A stretch of 64,000 nt of DNA from Mesorhizobium sp. 113-3-3 (GCF_016756495.1 NZ_AP023243.1:1178001-1242000), one strand, 5' to 3'. Shown: positions 35,395-43,210, numbered from the stretch's first letter. Translations and numbers: made by a program. Notes: a model not told the origin generated them from the letters alone.

Positions 35395-36081
35395 TCAATC
35401 CTCTTTTGCGTGAGGCCTGTCGCCAAGCCGCGACAGGCCGTCGATGACGGCGGCTGAATCGGCCAGGACGCCGAAGACGCCGTCCTCGACCGTCACCATG
35501 TGCAGGGCCGCCTCGTGTGCTCTCTGGTCGCCGCTGGCGCAGGCGTCCGGGATTGTCAGGCACTGAAAGTTGCGGTCGCAGGCCTCGCGCAGCGTGGTGT
35601 GGACGCAGACGTCGGTCGTGCACCCGGAAAACATCAGATGCGTGATGCCTTGCGCGCGCAGCACAAGCTCGAAATCCGTATAGGTGAAGGCGCTGTTGCA
35701 GGTCTTGTCGACGATGATGTCCTGCGGCGCGACATCGACCTCCGGAACGATCTGGAAGCCCGCGCCCGAGCGCAGCAGGACGTCGGTTCCGTCGAGCCCG
35801 GAGCGCTTGCGGCGCCATTTCTCATAGGGCGTCATGTCGGCCATGTCGGCGCGATAGCCTTGCCTGGTGTGGATGACCATGACGCCGGCTTTACGCGCGG
35901 CTGAGATAAGCAGGTTCACCGTGGGCAGGATCGCCCGCAGCGGAGAGGGGTCGTAACCCTTCCTGGCGAAATAGCCCGTGGTCGACAGGAAATCCTGCTG
36001 CAGGTCGATGACGACAAGTGCCGTGTTTTCGGCCACCAGCCTGCCATCATAGGGATAGTCGAACGGCGTTGCCTTGATCAT
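35395..36081 (-). CDS. Isochorismatase-family cysteine hydrolase
   Basis: Amidohydrolase-type enzyme of 228 residues. The catalytic triad of the family is present: Asp26 (VVIDLQQDF), Lys126 (IIVDKTCNSAF) and Cys159 (SGCTTDVCVHTT). Related enzymes are biuret hydrolase, the RutB amidohydrolase and nicotinamidases. The start ATG at 36081 follows AAGGAG. The longer N-terminal region and the TPYEKWRRKRSGL loop resemble the biuret/ureidoacrylate branch, but no other gene of those pathways is adjacent. Confidence 0.83.
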   Translation of the reverse strand: MIKATPFDYPYDGRLVAENTALVVIDLQQDFLSTTGYFARKGYDPSPLRAILPTVNLLISAARKAGVMVIHTRQGYRADMADMTPYEKWRRKRSGLDGTDVLLRSGAGFQIVPEVDVAPQDIIVDKTCNSAFTYTDFELVLRAQGITHLMFSGCTTDVCVHTTLREACDRNFQCLTIPDACASGDQRAHEAALHMVTVEDGVFGVLADSAAVIDGLSRLGDRPHAKED

Positions 36082-36230
36082 CCGAAGGTGTCTCCTTACC
36101 GGTCGTGAGAAGCATCCTGACTGGCGAAGGCCAAGTCGTCCACTCAGGCCGCGGCTCTGATGCGAAGGAGCAGATGTTTGCGGGCATCGTGCAGCTGCTG
36201 GCCAACGCCATCGGCCGTCACACCAATTGT

Positions 36231-36245
36231 TGACTGTTGCGGTCA
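36231..36245. promoter_or_regulatory. Candidate RirA iron-responsive (IRO) box 1
   Basis: TGACTGTTGCGGTCA fits the RirA motif TGA-N9-TCA. It stands 11 bp before a second match, upstream of an iron-type ABC ATPase and exbB-exbD-tonB. RirA represses such genes when iron is sufficient. Binding is inferred. Confidence 0.6.
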
Positions 36246-36255
36246 TCTTCAATGT

Positions 36256-36270
36256 TGACTAGTAAGGTCA
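36256..36270. promoter_or_regulatory. Candidate RirA iron-responsive (IRO) box 2
   Basis: TGACTAGTAAGGTCA is a second TGA-N9-TCA match. Both boxes are embedded in the same context, TTGAC(N8)GGTCAT, and their starts are 25 bp apart. It is 75 bp before the ATPase start at 36345. Confidence 0.62.
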
Positions 36271-36344
36271 TGTTTCATAATCAACCCGGACATCGGACCG
36301 CCGAGGCCAGAAATAGGAAATCGGCGGCCGCATTGGAGAAGGCC

Positions 36345-37136
36345 ATGACCGTGGCTGGAGTTGAGACTGCCTTTCAGATCGACGCGGTGCGGTTTGCCGT
36401 CGGCGAGCGGACGCTGCTCGGTCCGGTCTCGCTCGAATTGCAGCGCGGGCGCGTCTATGGGCTGATCGGCCATAACGGTTCGGGCAAGTCGACGCTGATC
36501 AAGCTTCTGGCCCGACAGCAGCCGGCAAGCTCGGGCGCCATCACCTTCGCCAAGCGGCCATTGCCGCAATGGGGCGCCCGTGAGCTCGCCCGTGCGCTTG
36601 CCTATCTGCCGCAGACGACGCCGGCGGCGACGGGCCTTACGGTGCGCGAACTGGCGACGCTCGGCCGGTATCCCTGGCATGGCGCGCTCGGCCGCTTCAG
36701 CGTTCAGGACAGGCGCCATGTCGAGGAGGCGCTGGTGCTGACCGACATGGGAGGCTTCGCCGACCGCCTGGTCGATGAACTATCCGGCGGCGAGCGCCAG
36801 CGCGCCTGGCTCGCCATGCTGGTGGCGCAGAATGCCGGCGTCATGCTGCTCGACGAGCCGATCTCGGCGCTCGACATAGCCCATCAAGTGGAGGTGCTGG
36901 GGCTGGTCAAGGAGCTCAGCCGCAAACGCGATCTCTGCGTCGTCGTGGTGCTGCACGATCCCAACATGGCGGCGCGCTATTGCGACGAGCTGATCGCGTT
37001 GAAGGACGGCAAGCTGCTGACGCGCGGCACGCCAGGCGAAATCATGCGCGGCGACGTGCTCAAAGGCATTTTCGGCGTCGAGATGGGCGTGTTCGCGCAC
37101 CCGGTCACCGGCCAGCCCGTCGGCTACGTGCAGTGA
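36345..37136 (+). CDS. Iron-siderophore/heme-type ABC transporter ATP-binding protein (FecE/FhuC-like), without partner genes
   Basis: ATPase of 263 residues: Walker A GHNGSGKST (42-50), signature LSGGERQRAWLAMLVAQ, Walker B VMLLDEPISALD and the H-loop VLHDPN. This pattern is typical of FecE/FhuC proteins in siderophore import. The ATG at 36345 follows GGAGAAGG; an earlier in-frame start at 36237 would run through an IRO box. No permease or binding protein is adjacent; it lies 41 bp before exbB. It may serve a transporter encoded elsewhere. Iron control is supported by two IRO boxes upstream. Confidence 0.87.
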   Translation: MTVAGVETAFQIDAVRFAVGERTLLGPVSLELQRGRVYGLIGHNGSGKSTLIKLLARQQPASSGAITFAKRPLPQWGARELARALAYLPQTTPAATGLTVRELATLGRYPWHGALGRFSVQDRRHVEEALVLTDMGGFADRLVDELSGGERQRAWLAMLVAQNAGVMLLDEPISALDIAHQVEVLGLVKELSRKRDLCVVVVLHDPNMAARYCDELIALKDGKLLTRGTPGEIMRGDVLKGIFGVEMGVFAHPVTGQPVGYVQ

Positions 37137-37177
37137 TGCGATTTGATGCGGTGGCAGAATAGGAAGCGGCTGCCGCT

Positions 37178-38125
37178 GTGAGAACAAGGAAGAAGCTGTT
37201 GTCTAGAACCAGTTTGTTGGCGGCGTTGGTCGCTTCGGTGATCCTGGCAGGCGGCAACGCTACAGCGCAGGAGCAACCGGCCGGCGCCCCTGCCGCGCCG
37301 GCTGTGGCGGCGCCCTCTGTTCCAGCCGCGCCGGCGCCCATCGTAGCGGCGCCTGCAATACCAACGCCCACCCCACCAGCACCGGCCGCGGCAGCGCCAG
37401 CGGGGGCGATGGAACCGAACCTGCCGCACGATCTGTCGCCATGGGGCATGTTCATGGCGGCCGACATCATCGTGAAGGCCGTGATGATCGGACTGGCCTT
37501 TGCCTCGCTCGTCACCTGGACGATATGGCTGGCCAAATCGCTGGAGATTTTCGGCGGTAAGCTGCGCATCCGCCATGCCGTCCGCGCGATCGGCGATGCC
37601 CCAACCTTGAAGCAGGCCAGCCGCACGCTCGACCGCAGCGGCGGTCCGGGCGCGCTGCTGGTGCGGGCGGCGGAAGAAGAGACCGCGCTCTCAGCCGGCG
37701 CGCTCGATCATGCCGGCGGCGACGGGCTGAAGGAGAGGGTCGCCTCGCGCCTGTCGCGTATCGAGGCGGCGGCGTCGCGGCGCATGTCGCGCGGCACCGG
37801 CGTGCTGGCGACGATCGGCTCGACCGCGCCTTTCGTCGGCCTGTTCGGCACCGTCTGGGGCATCATGAATGCCTTCATCGGCATTTCGCAGGCGCAGACC
37901 ACCAATCTCGCCGTGGTCGCGCCAGGCATCGCCGAAGCGCTGCTGGCCACGGCGATGGGTCTCGTCGCGGCGATACCGGCCGTCGTCATCTACAACGTCT
38001 TCGCCCGCTCGATAGCCGGCTACCGGCAGATCCTCGCGGACGCCTCGGCGGGCGTGGAGAGGCTGGTCAGCCGCGACCTGGACTTCCGCACGGTCGCGCC
38101 GGCGACGGCGCTGGCGGCGGAGTAG
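37178..38125 (+). CDS. exbB: TonB-system energiser ExbB
   Basis: Inner-membrane subunit of 315 residues that, with ExbD, couples the proton gradient to TonB. A leader ([18 protein letters not shown]) is followed by a Pro/Ala-rich region (35-75). Three membrane segments come next, the last two around [20 protein letters not shown] and [20 protein letters not shown], the MotA/TolQ/ExbB core. A long pre-segment like this occurs in rhizobial ExbB proteins. The start is GTG at 37178. It is followed 7 bp later by exbD. Confidence 0.92.
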   Translation: MRTRKKLLSRTSLLAALVASVILAGGNATAQEQPAGAPAAPAVAAPSVPAAPAPIVAAPAIPTPTPPAPAAAAPAGAMEPNLPHDLSPWGMFMAADIIVKAVMIGLAFASLVTWTIWLAKSLEIFGGKLRIRHAVRAIGDAPTLKQASRTLDRSGGPGALLVRAAEEETALSAGALDHAGGDGLKERVASRLSRIEAAASRRMSRGTGVLATIGSTAPFVGLFGTVWGIMNAFIGISQAQTTNLAVVAPGIAEALLATAMGLVAAIPAVVIYNVFARSIAGYRQILADASAGVERLVSRDLDFRTVAPATALAAE

Positions 38126-38132
38126 CGACGCC

Positions 38133-38600
38133 ATGGGAAGCCGAATCCGACAGAGCATGGACGACGATCTCGAGGAGAGCCACGAGATCAACGTCACGCC
38201 CTTCATCGACGTCATCCTGGTGCTGCTGATCATCTTCATGGTCGCGGCACCGCTGGCGACGGTGGACGTCAATGTCGATTTGCCGGGCTCGACGGCGACC
38301 CCCGCGCCGCGGCCCGAAACGCCGCTGTTCCTGACCTTGAAGGATGATCTCACGCTGGCGATCGGCAACGACACCGTGCCGCGTCCGGCCTTTGCGGCGA
38401 CGCTGGAAGCCAAGACCAGGGGCGACAAGCAGACACGCATCTTCCTGCGCGCCGACAAGGCGGTCGCCTATGGCGACCTGATGGAGGCGATGAACCTGCT
38501 GCGCGGCGCGGGCTATCTGAAGATCGCCCTTGTCGGGCTGGAGACGGCGCCCACTGCCGACGCCACGGCACCCGCTCCAGCGGGACCGGCCGCGCCATGA
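38133..38600 (+). CDS. exbD: TonB-system energiser ExbD
   Basis: A 155-residue partner of ExbB with one N-terminal membrane helix (VTPFIDVILVLLIIFMVAAP). Its Asp in NVTPFIDVILV is the proton-carrying residue of the ExbD/TolR family. The periplasmic domain ends in LRGAGYLKIALVGLE and an Ala/Pro tail. It overlaps tonB by 4 bp (ATGA). Confidence 0.93.
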   Translation: MGSRIRQSMDDDLEESHEINVTPFIDVILVLLIIFMVAAPLATVDVNVDLPGSTATPAPRPETPLFLTLKDDLTLAIGNDTVPRPAFAATLEAKTRGDKQTRIFLRADKAVAYGDLMEAMNLLRGAGYLKIALVGLETAPTADATAPAPAGPAAP

Positions 38601-39547
38601 CACGGGCCGCCGCCTTGCCCACGGTACAGCTGTCGCGCTTCGGCTGGCGCGATCTCGACTTGTGGACAGGTGCGGCAGCCTTCGTGCTCGGCGCTCATGT
38701 CGCGGTCGCCTATGCCGTGCAGAGCATCAGTCCGATCGAGATGGATGGCGGGCCGGCGCCCGCCCCGGTGATCGAAATGGCGCTGATGGTGGTGATGCCG
38801 GCCGTGCCTGAACAGGCCGCGATGCTGGATGCGGCGGTGCCTGACCAGGCCGAGCCTGTCGAAGAGACCGAAAAGGTCGCGAAAGCCGAGCCGGAGAAGG
38901 TGACCGAACAGGCCGAGCCGACCGTCGAGCATGCGGAAACGGTGCCGCCCGACGAGGCCGTGCCGACCGAGACAGCCGAGGCCGAACCGGTCGATCAGCC
39001 GCCGCCGGATGAGGTCATTCCCGACGTCGTCGAGGCGGTGAAGCCAGAGGTCGTCGTTCCGCTGCCGCAGCCCAAGCCGGTCGAGGAGCCCAGGGAAAAG
39101 AAGCCGGTCCAGGCCACAGCGAAAAAGCCGGTCGAAAAGCCCAGGCCGCGGCCAAGGAAGGAAAAGGCCGAGCCGGCAAAGACGGTTGCCACCGCAAGCG
39201 CACAGACAAGGCCGGCGACCAGGGCGGCCGCGCCAAAATCGGCGGCGGGGTTTTCAGGCGTCAGCCCGGCCAAGTGGGAGTCCCGGCTGGCGGCATGGAT
39301 CAACCGGCACAAGCGTTATCCGAGTGGCGCGAAATCCAGGCGCGCGCAGGGAAATGTCAACGTGACCTTCACTGTGGACGTGTCCGGCCGGGTGACGTCG
39401 GCCCGCGTGGCCCGTTCTTCGGGCGATCCCGACCTCGACCGCGCCGCGCTCGCCGTGCTGCAGGGCGCGACGGTGCCGGCACCGCCGCCGGAACTCGGCG
39501 CGCGCGTCAGCCGCACGGCGCCGTTCGTGTTCAATTTGCGCGACTGA
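38597..39547 (+). CDS. tonB: TonB energy transducer
   Basis: A 316-residue periplasm-spanning protein that opens outer-membrane siderophore receptors. One N-terminal helix (AAAFVLGAHVAVAYAVQ) is followed by a Glu/Pro/Lys-rich spacer of about 150 residues. The C-terminal TonB domain has LAAWINRHKRYPSGAKSRRA, VNVTFTVDVSGRV and ALAVLQGATVPAPPPEL. It ends the operon; the convergent small-protein genes begin 40 bp later. Confidence 0.93.
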   Translation: MTRAAALPTVQLSRFGWRDLDLWTGAAAFVLGAHVAVAYAVQSISPIEMDGGPAPAPVIEMALMVVMPAVPEQAAMLDAAVPDQAEPVEETEKVAKAEPEKVTEQAEPTVEHAETVPPDEAVPTETAEAEPVDQPPPDEVIPDVVEAVKPEVVVPLPQPKPVEEPREKKPVQATAKKPVEKPRPRPRKEKAEPAKTVATASAQTRPATRAAAPKSAAGFSGVSPAKWESRLAAWINRHKRYPSGAKSRRAQGNVNVTFTVDVSGRVTSARVARSSGDPDLDRAALAVLQGATVPAPPPELGARVSRTAPFVFNLRD

Positions 39548-39587
39548 ACACGGGATGCGGCTCGATCGGACGCTGGTGTGCCTTCGA

Positions 39588-39908
39588 TCAATGGCTCATC
39601 GACCGGCACAGCGCTTCGACCTCTTCAAGGTAGAAGCGGCATTTCGTGCGCAAAGTCCTGAGGTTCGGATCGTCGGCGCCGTTGATTTCGATGGTCTGCA
39701 TCATGAAGTCGAAATGGGCGTGAAAGGCGTCCGCCGCGCCCCACAGGCTGTCGGCCTGCCAGGTGTCGGTCATCGCCATGGAAATCAATTGCCGGGCCTC
39801 CGCGCGTGCGGCATCCGGCGATGCCGGCCGGCCGGCGATCAGGGTGTGGAGCCGGCCGAAGACGCTCTCCCTGGCGTCGGCGCTCCTGATGGGTGCGATC
39901 ATGTTCAT
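39588..39908 (-). CDS. Small protein of unknown function, 106 residues (SagB cluster)
   Basis: Hydrophilic, largely helical protein with no recognised domain. Features are ARAEARQLISMAMTDTWQAD, LWGAADAFHAHFDFMMQTIE and CRFYLEEVEALCRSMSH. The ATG at 39908 follows GAGGGGAA. It is the last of three closely spaced genes (gaps about 20 bp) downstream of a SagB-type dehydrogenase and is probably in that transcript. Function unknown; an accessory or immunity role would be a guess. Confidence 0.6.
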   Translation of the reverse strand: MNMIAPIRSADARESVFGRLHTLIAGRPASPDAARAEARQLISMAMTDTWQADSLWGAADAFHAHFDFMMQTIEINGADDPNLRTLRTKCRFYLEEVEALCRSMSH

Positions 39909-39929
39909 TGGCGGGTTCCCCTCGAATCT

Positions 39930-40151
39930 CTAATGCATTAAGTCCATTTGCGGGCTGCGGGCGATCAGGGCGGGGATCGCGGCGGCGTCGGATGGCCGGC
40001 ACCTGTTGGCAAGCTCCGCGTCGGCCTGCTCGAACCAGTAGACCATGTCGGGGCGGTCAAGCTCGGCCGCGGCCCTTTTCAGGAGCGGCAGCAGGCTTGC
40101 AGCGCACACAGTGTCTCCCACCGGTTCGGCACAGAGCCCGCCGGCGCGCAC
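39930..40151 (-). CDS. Small protein of unknown function, 73 residues (SagB cluster)
   Basis: Short helical protein. LLPLLKRAAAELDRPDMVYW and FEQADAELANRCR are the main features, with a C-terminal ALIARSPQMDLMH. The start is GTG at 40151 by position, without a clear ribosome-binding site, so translation may be coupled to the preceding gene 20 bp upstream. The frame stays open a little further upstream. Unrecognised. Confidence 0.45.
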   Translation of the reverse strand: MRAGGLCAEPVGDTVCAASLLPLLKRAAAELDRPDMVYWFEQADAELANRCRPSDAAAIPALIARSPQMDLMH

Positions 40152-40171
40152 AAGGCTGACGGTTGCATCCG

Positions 40172-40417
40172 CTACGCTCTCCTTGGCTGAGCGTGGTTGT
40201 CCTTCGGCTTGGGATGCATCGGGTTGCCGCTGAGCTGCGCATGCCTTGCCGGCCGTGCGCCGCGCAGGACATCGAAGGCTTCGGCATAGGCCATGCCGAG
40301 CAGGTAGGAGATCATGGGAAAACGGCTTGCTTCGGCCATCTGCACGAGCTCATTGGTCATCGTCGCGATATATTGAAGGCTATCGATCTCTGATTGACGT
40401 AGGGACTGATTTGCCAC
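40172..40417 (-). CDS. Small protein of unknown function, 81 residues (SagB cluster)
   Basis: Starts with GTG at 40417, preceded by AGGAGAAG at good spacing, which supports a real gene. The N-terminal two thirds look helical (SEIDSLQYIATMTNELVQMA). YLLGMAYAEAFDVLRG follows, and the C-terminus is basic and disordered. It begins 67 bp after the SagB-type gene. No known domain. Confidence 0.58.
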   Translation of the reverse strand: MANQSLRQSEIDSLQYIATMTNELVQMAEASRFPMISYLLGMAYAEAFDVLRGARPARHAQLSGNPMHPKPKDNHAQPRRA

Positions 40418-40484
40418 GAGCTTCTCCTGTCAATTGGTTGAACTCAGGGAACGCGTACTGGCTACAACGGACATACTGAGACGG

Positions 40485-41548
40485 CTAATTAATCGACTGG
40501 CCCGCTGAATGCGGGCTTCGCTCCGGGATCGAGAGGGTCAACGCATAGATGGGTGCATCGGTGAGGCGGTCGAGACCGAGAAGACGCTTGATCGCCGAAT
40601 GGCTGAGCGCTGCCGTGGGGCAAGCCGACAAACCATGTCTGGTCGCCGCCAGCATCATGTTCTGGCCGATATGGCCAGCCTCGATCAGCACGACGCGATA
40701 GGCGTTGGCATCCTCATATTTCCACATAGTGCGGTCGAGCCGGGCGCAAAGCAGGATCAGGCAAGGCATGGCATCGGCCCATTCCTGCCCGCCGACCAGT
40801 TCGGAGATCTTCGGCAGATGGTTGGCCGAGATCCTGCCGAGGTCGTGATCGGCGGCGGAATAATGGTAGACGCCGGGCTCCAGGCCCTCGACGCCAAGCG
40901 CAACCACATAGGCCTCGTAGGGGTTGCGTGCGCCGCCCGAAGGGTCATGCCCAGCGGCAGGGTGCCGACGCAGTTGCTGGTCTCGCCAGTGATGCCCATG
41001 CCCGCGAACAGGCAGTCGGAGAGCTGCTGCGCGGTGATGGTTGGCGCGGCCGCGGTGCGGTTGGTGCGGCGCCGCGCCATCAGCGTCAGAAGCTCGTTGT
41101 CGTCGAGTGCGTTCTGCAACCGAATGGCGCCGGCGGCATTCCTGAGCAGGAGGTCGGGCTGCGCGACATGGCCGGCGCGTTCGATCTGGCGTGCCTCGGC
41201 CTGTTCAATGGTGATGAACTCCGAGTCCTGGACGCAGAAGTGCATCAGCGCGGTCGGGATGCCCCAGTTCCACTGTCCGGAGAATTTCGTTTCCTGCTCG
41301 TCCAGTGGCGAGCCGGCGGTGACAAGGGCCGAAAAATCCAGCAATTGCGGGACGACAGCGTTGAGTTCGGACTTCGACCAACCATGGGCGCGGGCGATTT
41401 CCGCCGTTGAGGCCCATTCGCCCCAGGATGCAAGAAGGCCGATCACCTCCGGGCTGCATTCGAAGACGCTTCTGGTCAGGAAATTGCAGGCCGTGACCTT
41501 GTTGGTCCCGGGATAGAAGACAAGCGTTTTTGAAGAGCGCATTTTCAT
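40485..41548 (-). pseudogene. SagB-type (ThcOx/McbC-like) FMN dehydrogenase, interrupted by a one-base frameshift
   Basis: SagB-type dehydrogenases oxidise azoline rings in RiPP peptides. The first part (41548 to about 40945) has an N-terminal winged-helix-like region, then RRRTNRTAAAPTITAQQLSD and TLPLGMT. The second part continues in another frame as VALGVEGLEPGVYHYSAADH, ending with LIEAGHIGQNMMLAATRHGL. One missing base in the GGG run at 40942-40944 explains the break: restoring it yields MTPSGGARNPYEAYVVALG, the family's conserved PSGGARxPxE motif, and one 354-residue protein. It is either a recent inactivation, a sequencing error or a programmed shift. It starts 67 bp after the 31-residue peptide gene. 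Confidence 0.85.
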
Positions 41549-41576
41549 GATGCTGAATGCCGTTCTGCGAATGTGA

Positions 41577-41607
41577 GGCGCCGACAGGCGAACAGCCCGT
41601 CGGCGCC
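41577..41607 (-). terminator. Strong hairpin between peptide gene and SagB-type gene
   Basis: A 13-bp stem (GGCGCCGACGGGC / GCCTGTCGGCGCC, one G-U pair) with a 5-base loop lies 8 bases after the peptide stop codon. No T-run follows. It could stabilise the peptide message or partly terminate transcription, making more peptide than enzyme. Confidence 0.65.
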
Positions 41608-41615
41608 GAACGGGT

Positions 41616-41711
41616 TCAGCGCTTGTTGTAGTGCATGCCCTGCGAGAAGAAGACGGTCTGCGTGCCTGCAGCGACCGTCAGCTTCGGGGCATTGTCCACT
41701 TTCTTGGCCAT
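41616..41711 (-). CDS. Candidate RiPP precursor peptide, 31 residues
   Basis: Short gene directly upstream of the SagB-type dehydrogenase. It reads MAKKVDNAPKLTVAAG (1-16), then TQTVFFSQGMHYNKR (17-31). AAGGGA lies 5 bases before the ATG at 41711, a good ribosome-binding site. The N-terminal half is charged and leader-like; the C-terminal half has Thr17, Thr19, Ser23, Phe-Phe, His, Tyr and Asn but no Cys. Position, size, the hairpin after it and the enzyme downstream fit a precursor peptide. Against it: no YcaO cyclodehydratase or exporter is in the window. Other possibilities are a small regulatory peptide or a chance frame. Confidence 0.6.
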   Translation of the reverse strand: MAKKVDNAPKLTVAAGTQTVFFSQGMHYNKR

Positions 41712-42056
41712 TTTCGTCCCTTTCCCGACCCCCAATGGGATCTGTTGAAAGATCCCCACAGCGGGATCCGCATGAAGAAAGGTAAGGTCGAAAGAGTTAA
41801 TGGTTTGTTAAAATTGTAGTAAAGCCAACGTGGTCTAAAATATCTTTCTTGGCGGTAAAGTCTAAAATATCGATTTTGCTCAAATATGGAGTAGGCAATC
41901 GCTAACATACGCTTTTTCGGGATATTCTTATTCTTATTTAGCGTAAGCGAGAGGCCAACGCATGCCGCCCAAAGGGGCCTGCGGCTTTTGGGGGACGACA
42001 TGCATCAAAACAAAGACCTGAAGCGCGTCGTCGCACCCTTCGCGCCGCTGCGGGCT
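41712..42056. promoter_or_regulatory. AT-rich regulatory region between XRE regulator and peptide gene
   Basis: This 345-bp gap is much richer in A+T than its surroundings. It contains two 12-bp direct repeats GTCTAAAATATC at 41833-41844 and 41860-41871 (starts 27 bp apart), and a small hairpin GGGATC/GATCCC at 41737-41756 in the expected leader of the peptide message. No gene with a credible start is seen; a 107-codon frame over the region overlaps the peptide and looks spurious. It is likely the promoter of the peptide-SagB transcript. Confidence 0.55.
41833..41871. repeat. Pair of 12-bp direct repeats (candidate operator)
   Basis: GTCTAAAATATC occurs twice, 27 bp apart start to start, about 120-160 bp upstream of the peptide start. 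Exact AT-rich duplicates in a GC-rich genome suggest binding sites, perhaps for the neighbouring XRE regulator. Confidence 0.5.
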
Positions 42057-42806
42057 TCAGCCCAGCCCATCCCGAGCGAGGCTGACGACGAGTTGATCGA
42101 TGCCCGGATCGTCGAGCCTGACGACATGCGCCATGCGGATCGCATGGCGTGGCCGGATACCGGACATATCCTGCCGCATGATGACCGATACGAATGCCGG
42201 CCCGGCCTCGGTCAGAAGCATGGCCTTGCCCGTCAGCACCGGTTCGGAGATGGGAGCCCACTGCACGGAGATCAGCGACGGTTCGCCGGTCTGGCGACGG
42301 TTGACGCCGCTGAAATAGATCCAGTTCAGGCGCGAGATGGCCACGCCATAGTGGTTGCCGCGCGCCCGCGCCCATGTCGAGCCACGGCGCTCCGACCATC
42401 CGGTGACCCGGCGGAATGTGACCAGTTCGGCTTCGCGACGCACGAAGGTTACCGACCGCATCAAGAGGTCGGGGCGGGTGGGGATCGAAAAGTAGGTGAA
42501 ATAGGTGCCGCCCGCGATCGACGGGGCGGGCGGGCGGATCATCTGATTGAACAGGCTTTCGGAAATCGGCGGCAGGCCGGGCTCCCTGTGCTCGGGGGCG
42601 CCGGGGTCCTGGTAGAGTTGCGCTTCGTCGATGCGAAAGTAGTCGCAGATCAGCTTGGCCGTGGCCTTGTTCGGAACGGTCTGCCCTTGCAGGTAACGCT
42701 CGAATTGCGTGCGGTTGATACCCAACTCACGGCACACCGCGCTAACGGAGGCATGGTCCTTGCAGAGCCGTCTGAGATTTGCAGCGAGGTTCTCGCGAAT
42801 GGACAC
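42057..42806 (-). CDS. XRE-type transcriptional regulator with C-terminal sensory-like domain
   Basis: DNA-binding protein of about 249 residues. The helix-turn-helix is near the N-terminus: ASVSAVCRELGINRTQFERY, then LQGQTVPNKATAKLICDYF. The remaining 160 residues form an unassigned domain with TYFTYFSIPTRPDLLMRSVT and WSERRGSTWARARGNHYGVA. The start is uncertain: GTG at 42806 gives a compact N-terminus, while GTG at 42899 adds 31 residues without a ribosome-binding site. It is co-oriented with the peptide/SagB cluster and 345 bp upstream of the peptide gene, so it is the probable local regulator. No gene is seen between it and the tRNA. Confidence 0.7.
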   Translation of the reverse strand: MSIRENLAANLRRLCKDHASVSAVCRELGINRTQFERYLQGQTVPNKATAKLICDYFRIDEAQLYQDPGAPEHREPGLPPISESLFNQMIRPPAPSIAGGTYFTYFSIPTRPDLLMRSVTFVRREAELVTFRRVTGWSERRGSTWARARGNHYGVAISRLNWIYFSGVNRRQTGEPSLISVQWAPISEPVLTGKAMLLTEAGPAFVSVIMRQDMSGIRPRHAIRMAHVVRLDDPGIDQLVVSLARDGLG

Positions 42807-43134
42807 GTCTATGCTTTCGCAGGCGAATTCTTCATTTCGACTCAGGAATCCATATAGCGCCTTCGGTCGCCCCCGCCGAAACGCCTTGTCACAACACACA
42901 GAAAAAACTGATTTGATAACGCCACTCTAACGGGGCGACTTCCAAAAAAAATAGCGGCGATTCGGCAACGGCCATCGCCATAAGTCCAATTGACAATTGC
43001 CTTGCCCCGAGATCGCGCGAAACGGCTGTGGCTTTTGTTGGGGGGACATTGGCGCGGCGAGCCGCTTAACGCGATTTACCGCATGGTGCCCGCGTCTTGT
43101 TGGCGCGTAGAAAAGTGGAAACCGGAAATTCCGC

Positions 43135-43210
<76 letters not shown>

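Noticed and set aside
34452..36081. Flavin monooxygenase plus isochorismatase-type hydrolase as RutA/RutB of pyrimidine breakdown
   Set aside because: The genes are convergent rather than one operon, the monooxygenase looks SsuD-like rather than RutA-like, and no rutC-G homologue is near.
40057..40287. A 76-codon Arg/Cys-rich frame overlapping the small genes downstream of the SagB-type enzyme
   Set aside because: Its composition is that of a GC shadow and it overlaps two tightly spaced frames, one of which has a clear ribosome-binding site.
41616..41711. The peptide as a methanobactin or classical Cys-containing azole precursor
   Set aside because: It has no Cys, and no MbnB/MbnC or YcaO homologue is present in the window, so only a general RiPP-like label is justified.
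41678..42001. A 107-codon frame in the AT-rich region before the SagB-type gene
   Set aside because: It overlaps the better-supported peptide gene in another frame, has no good ribosome-binding site, and reads through the direct repeats as a repeated RYFR motif, as expected for non-coding DNA.
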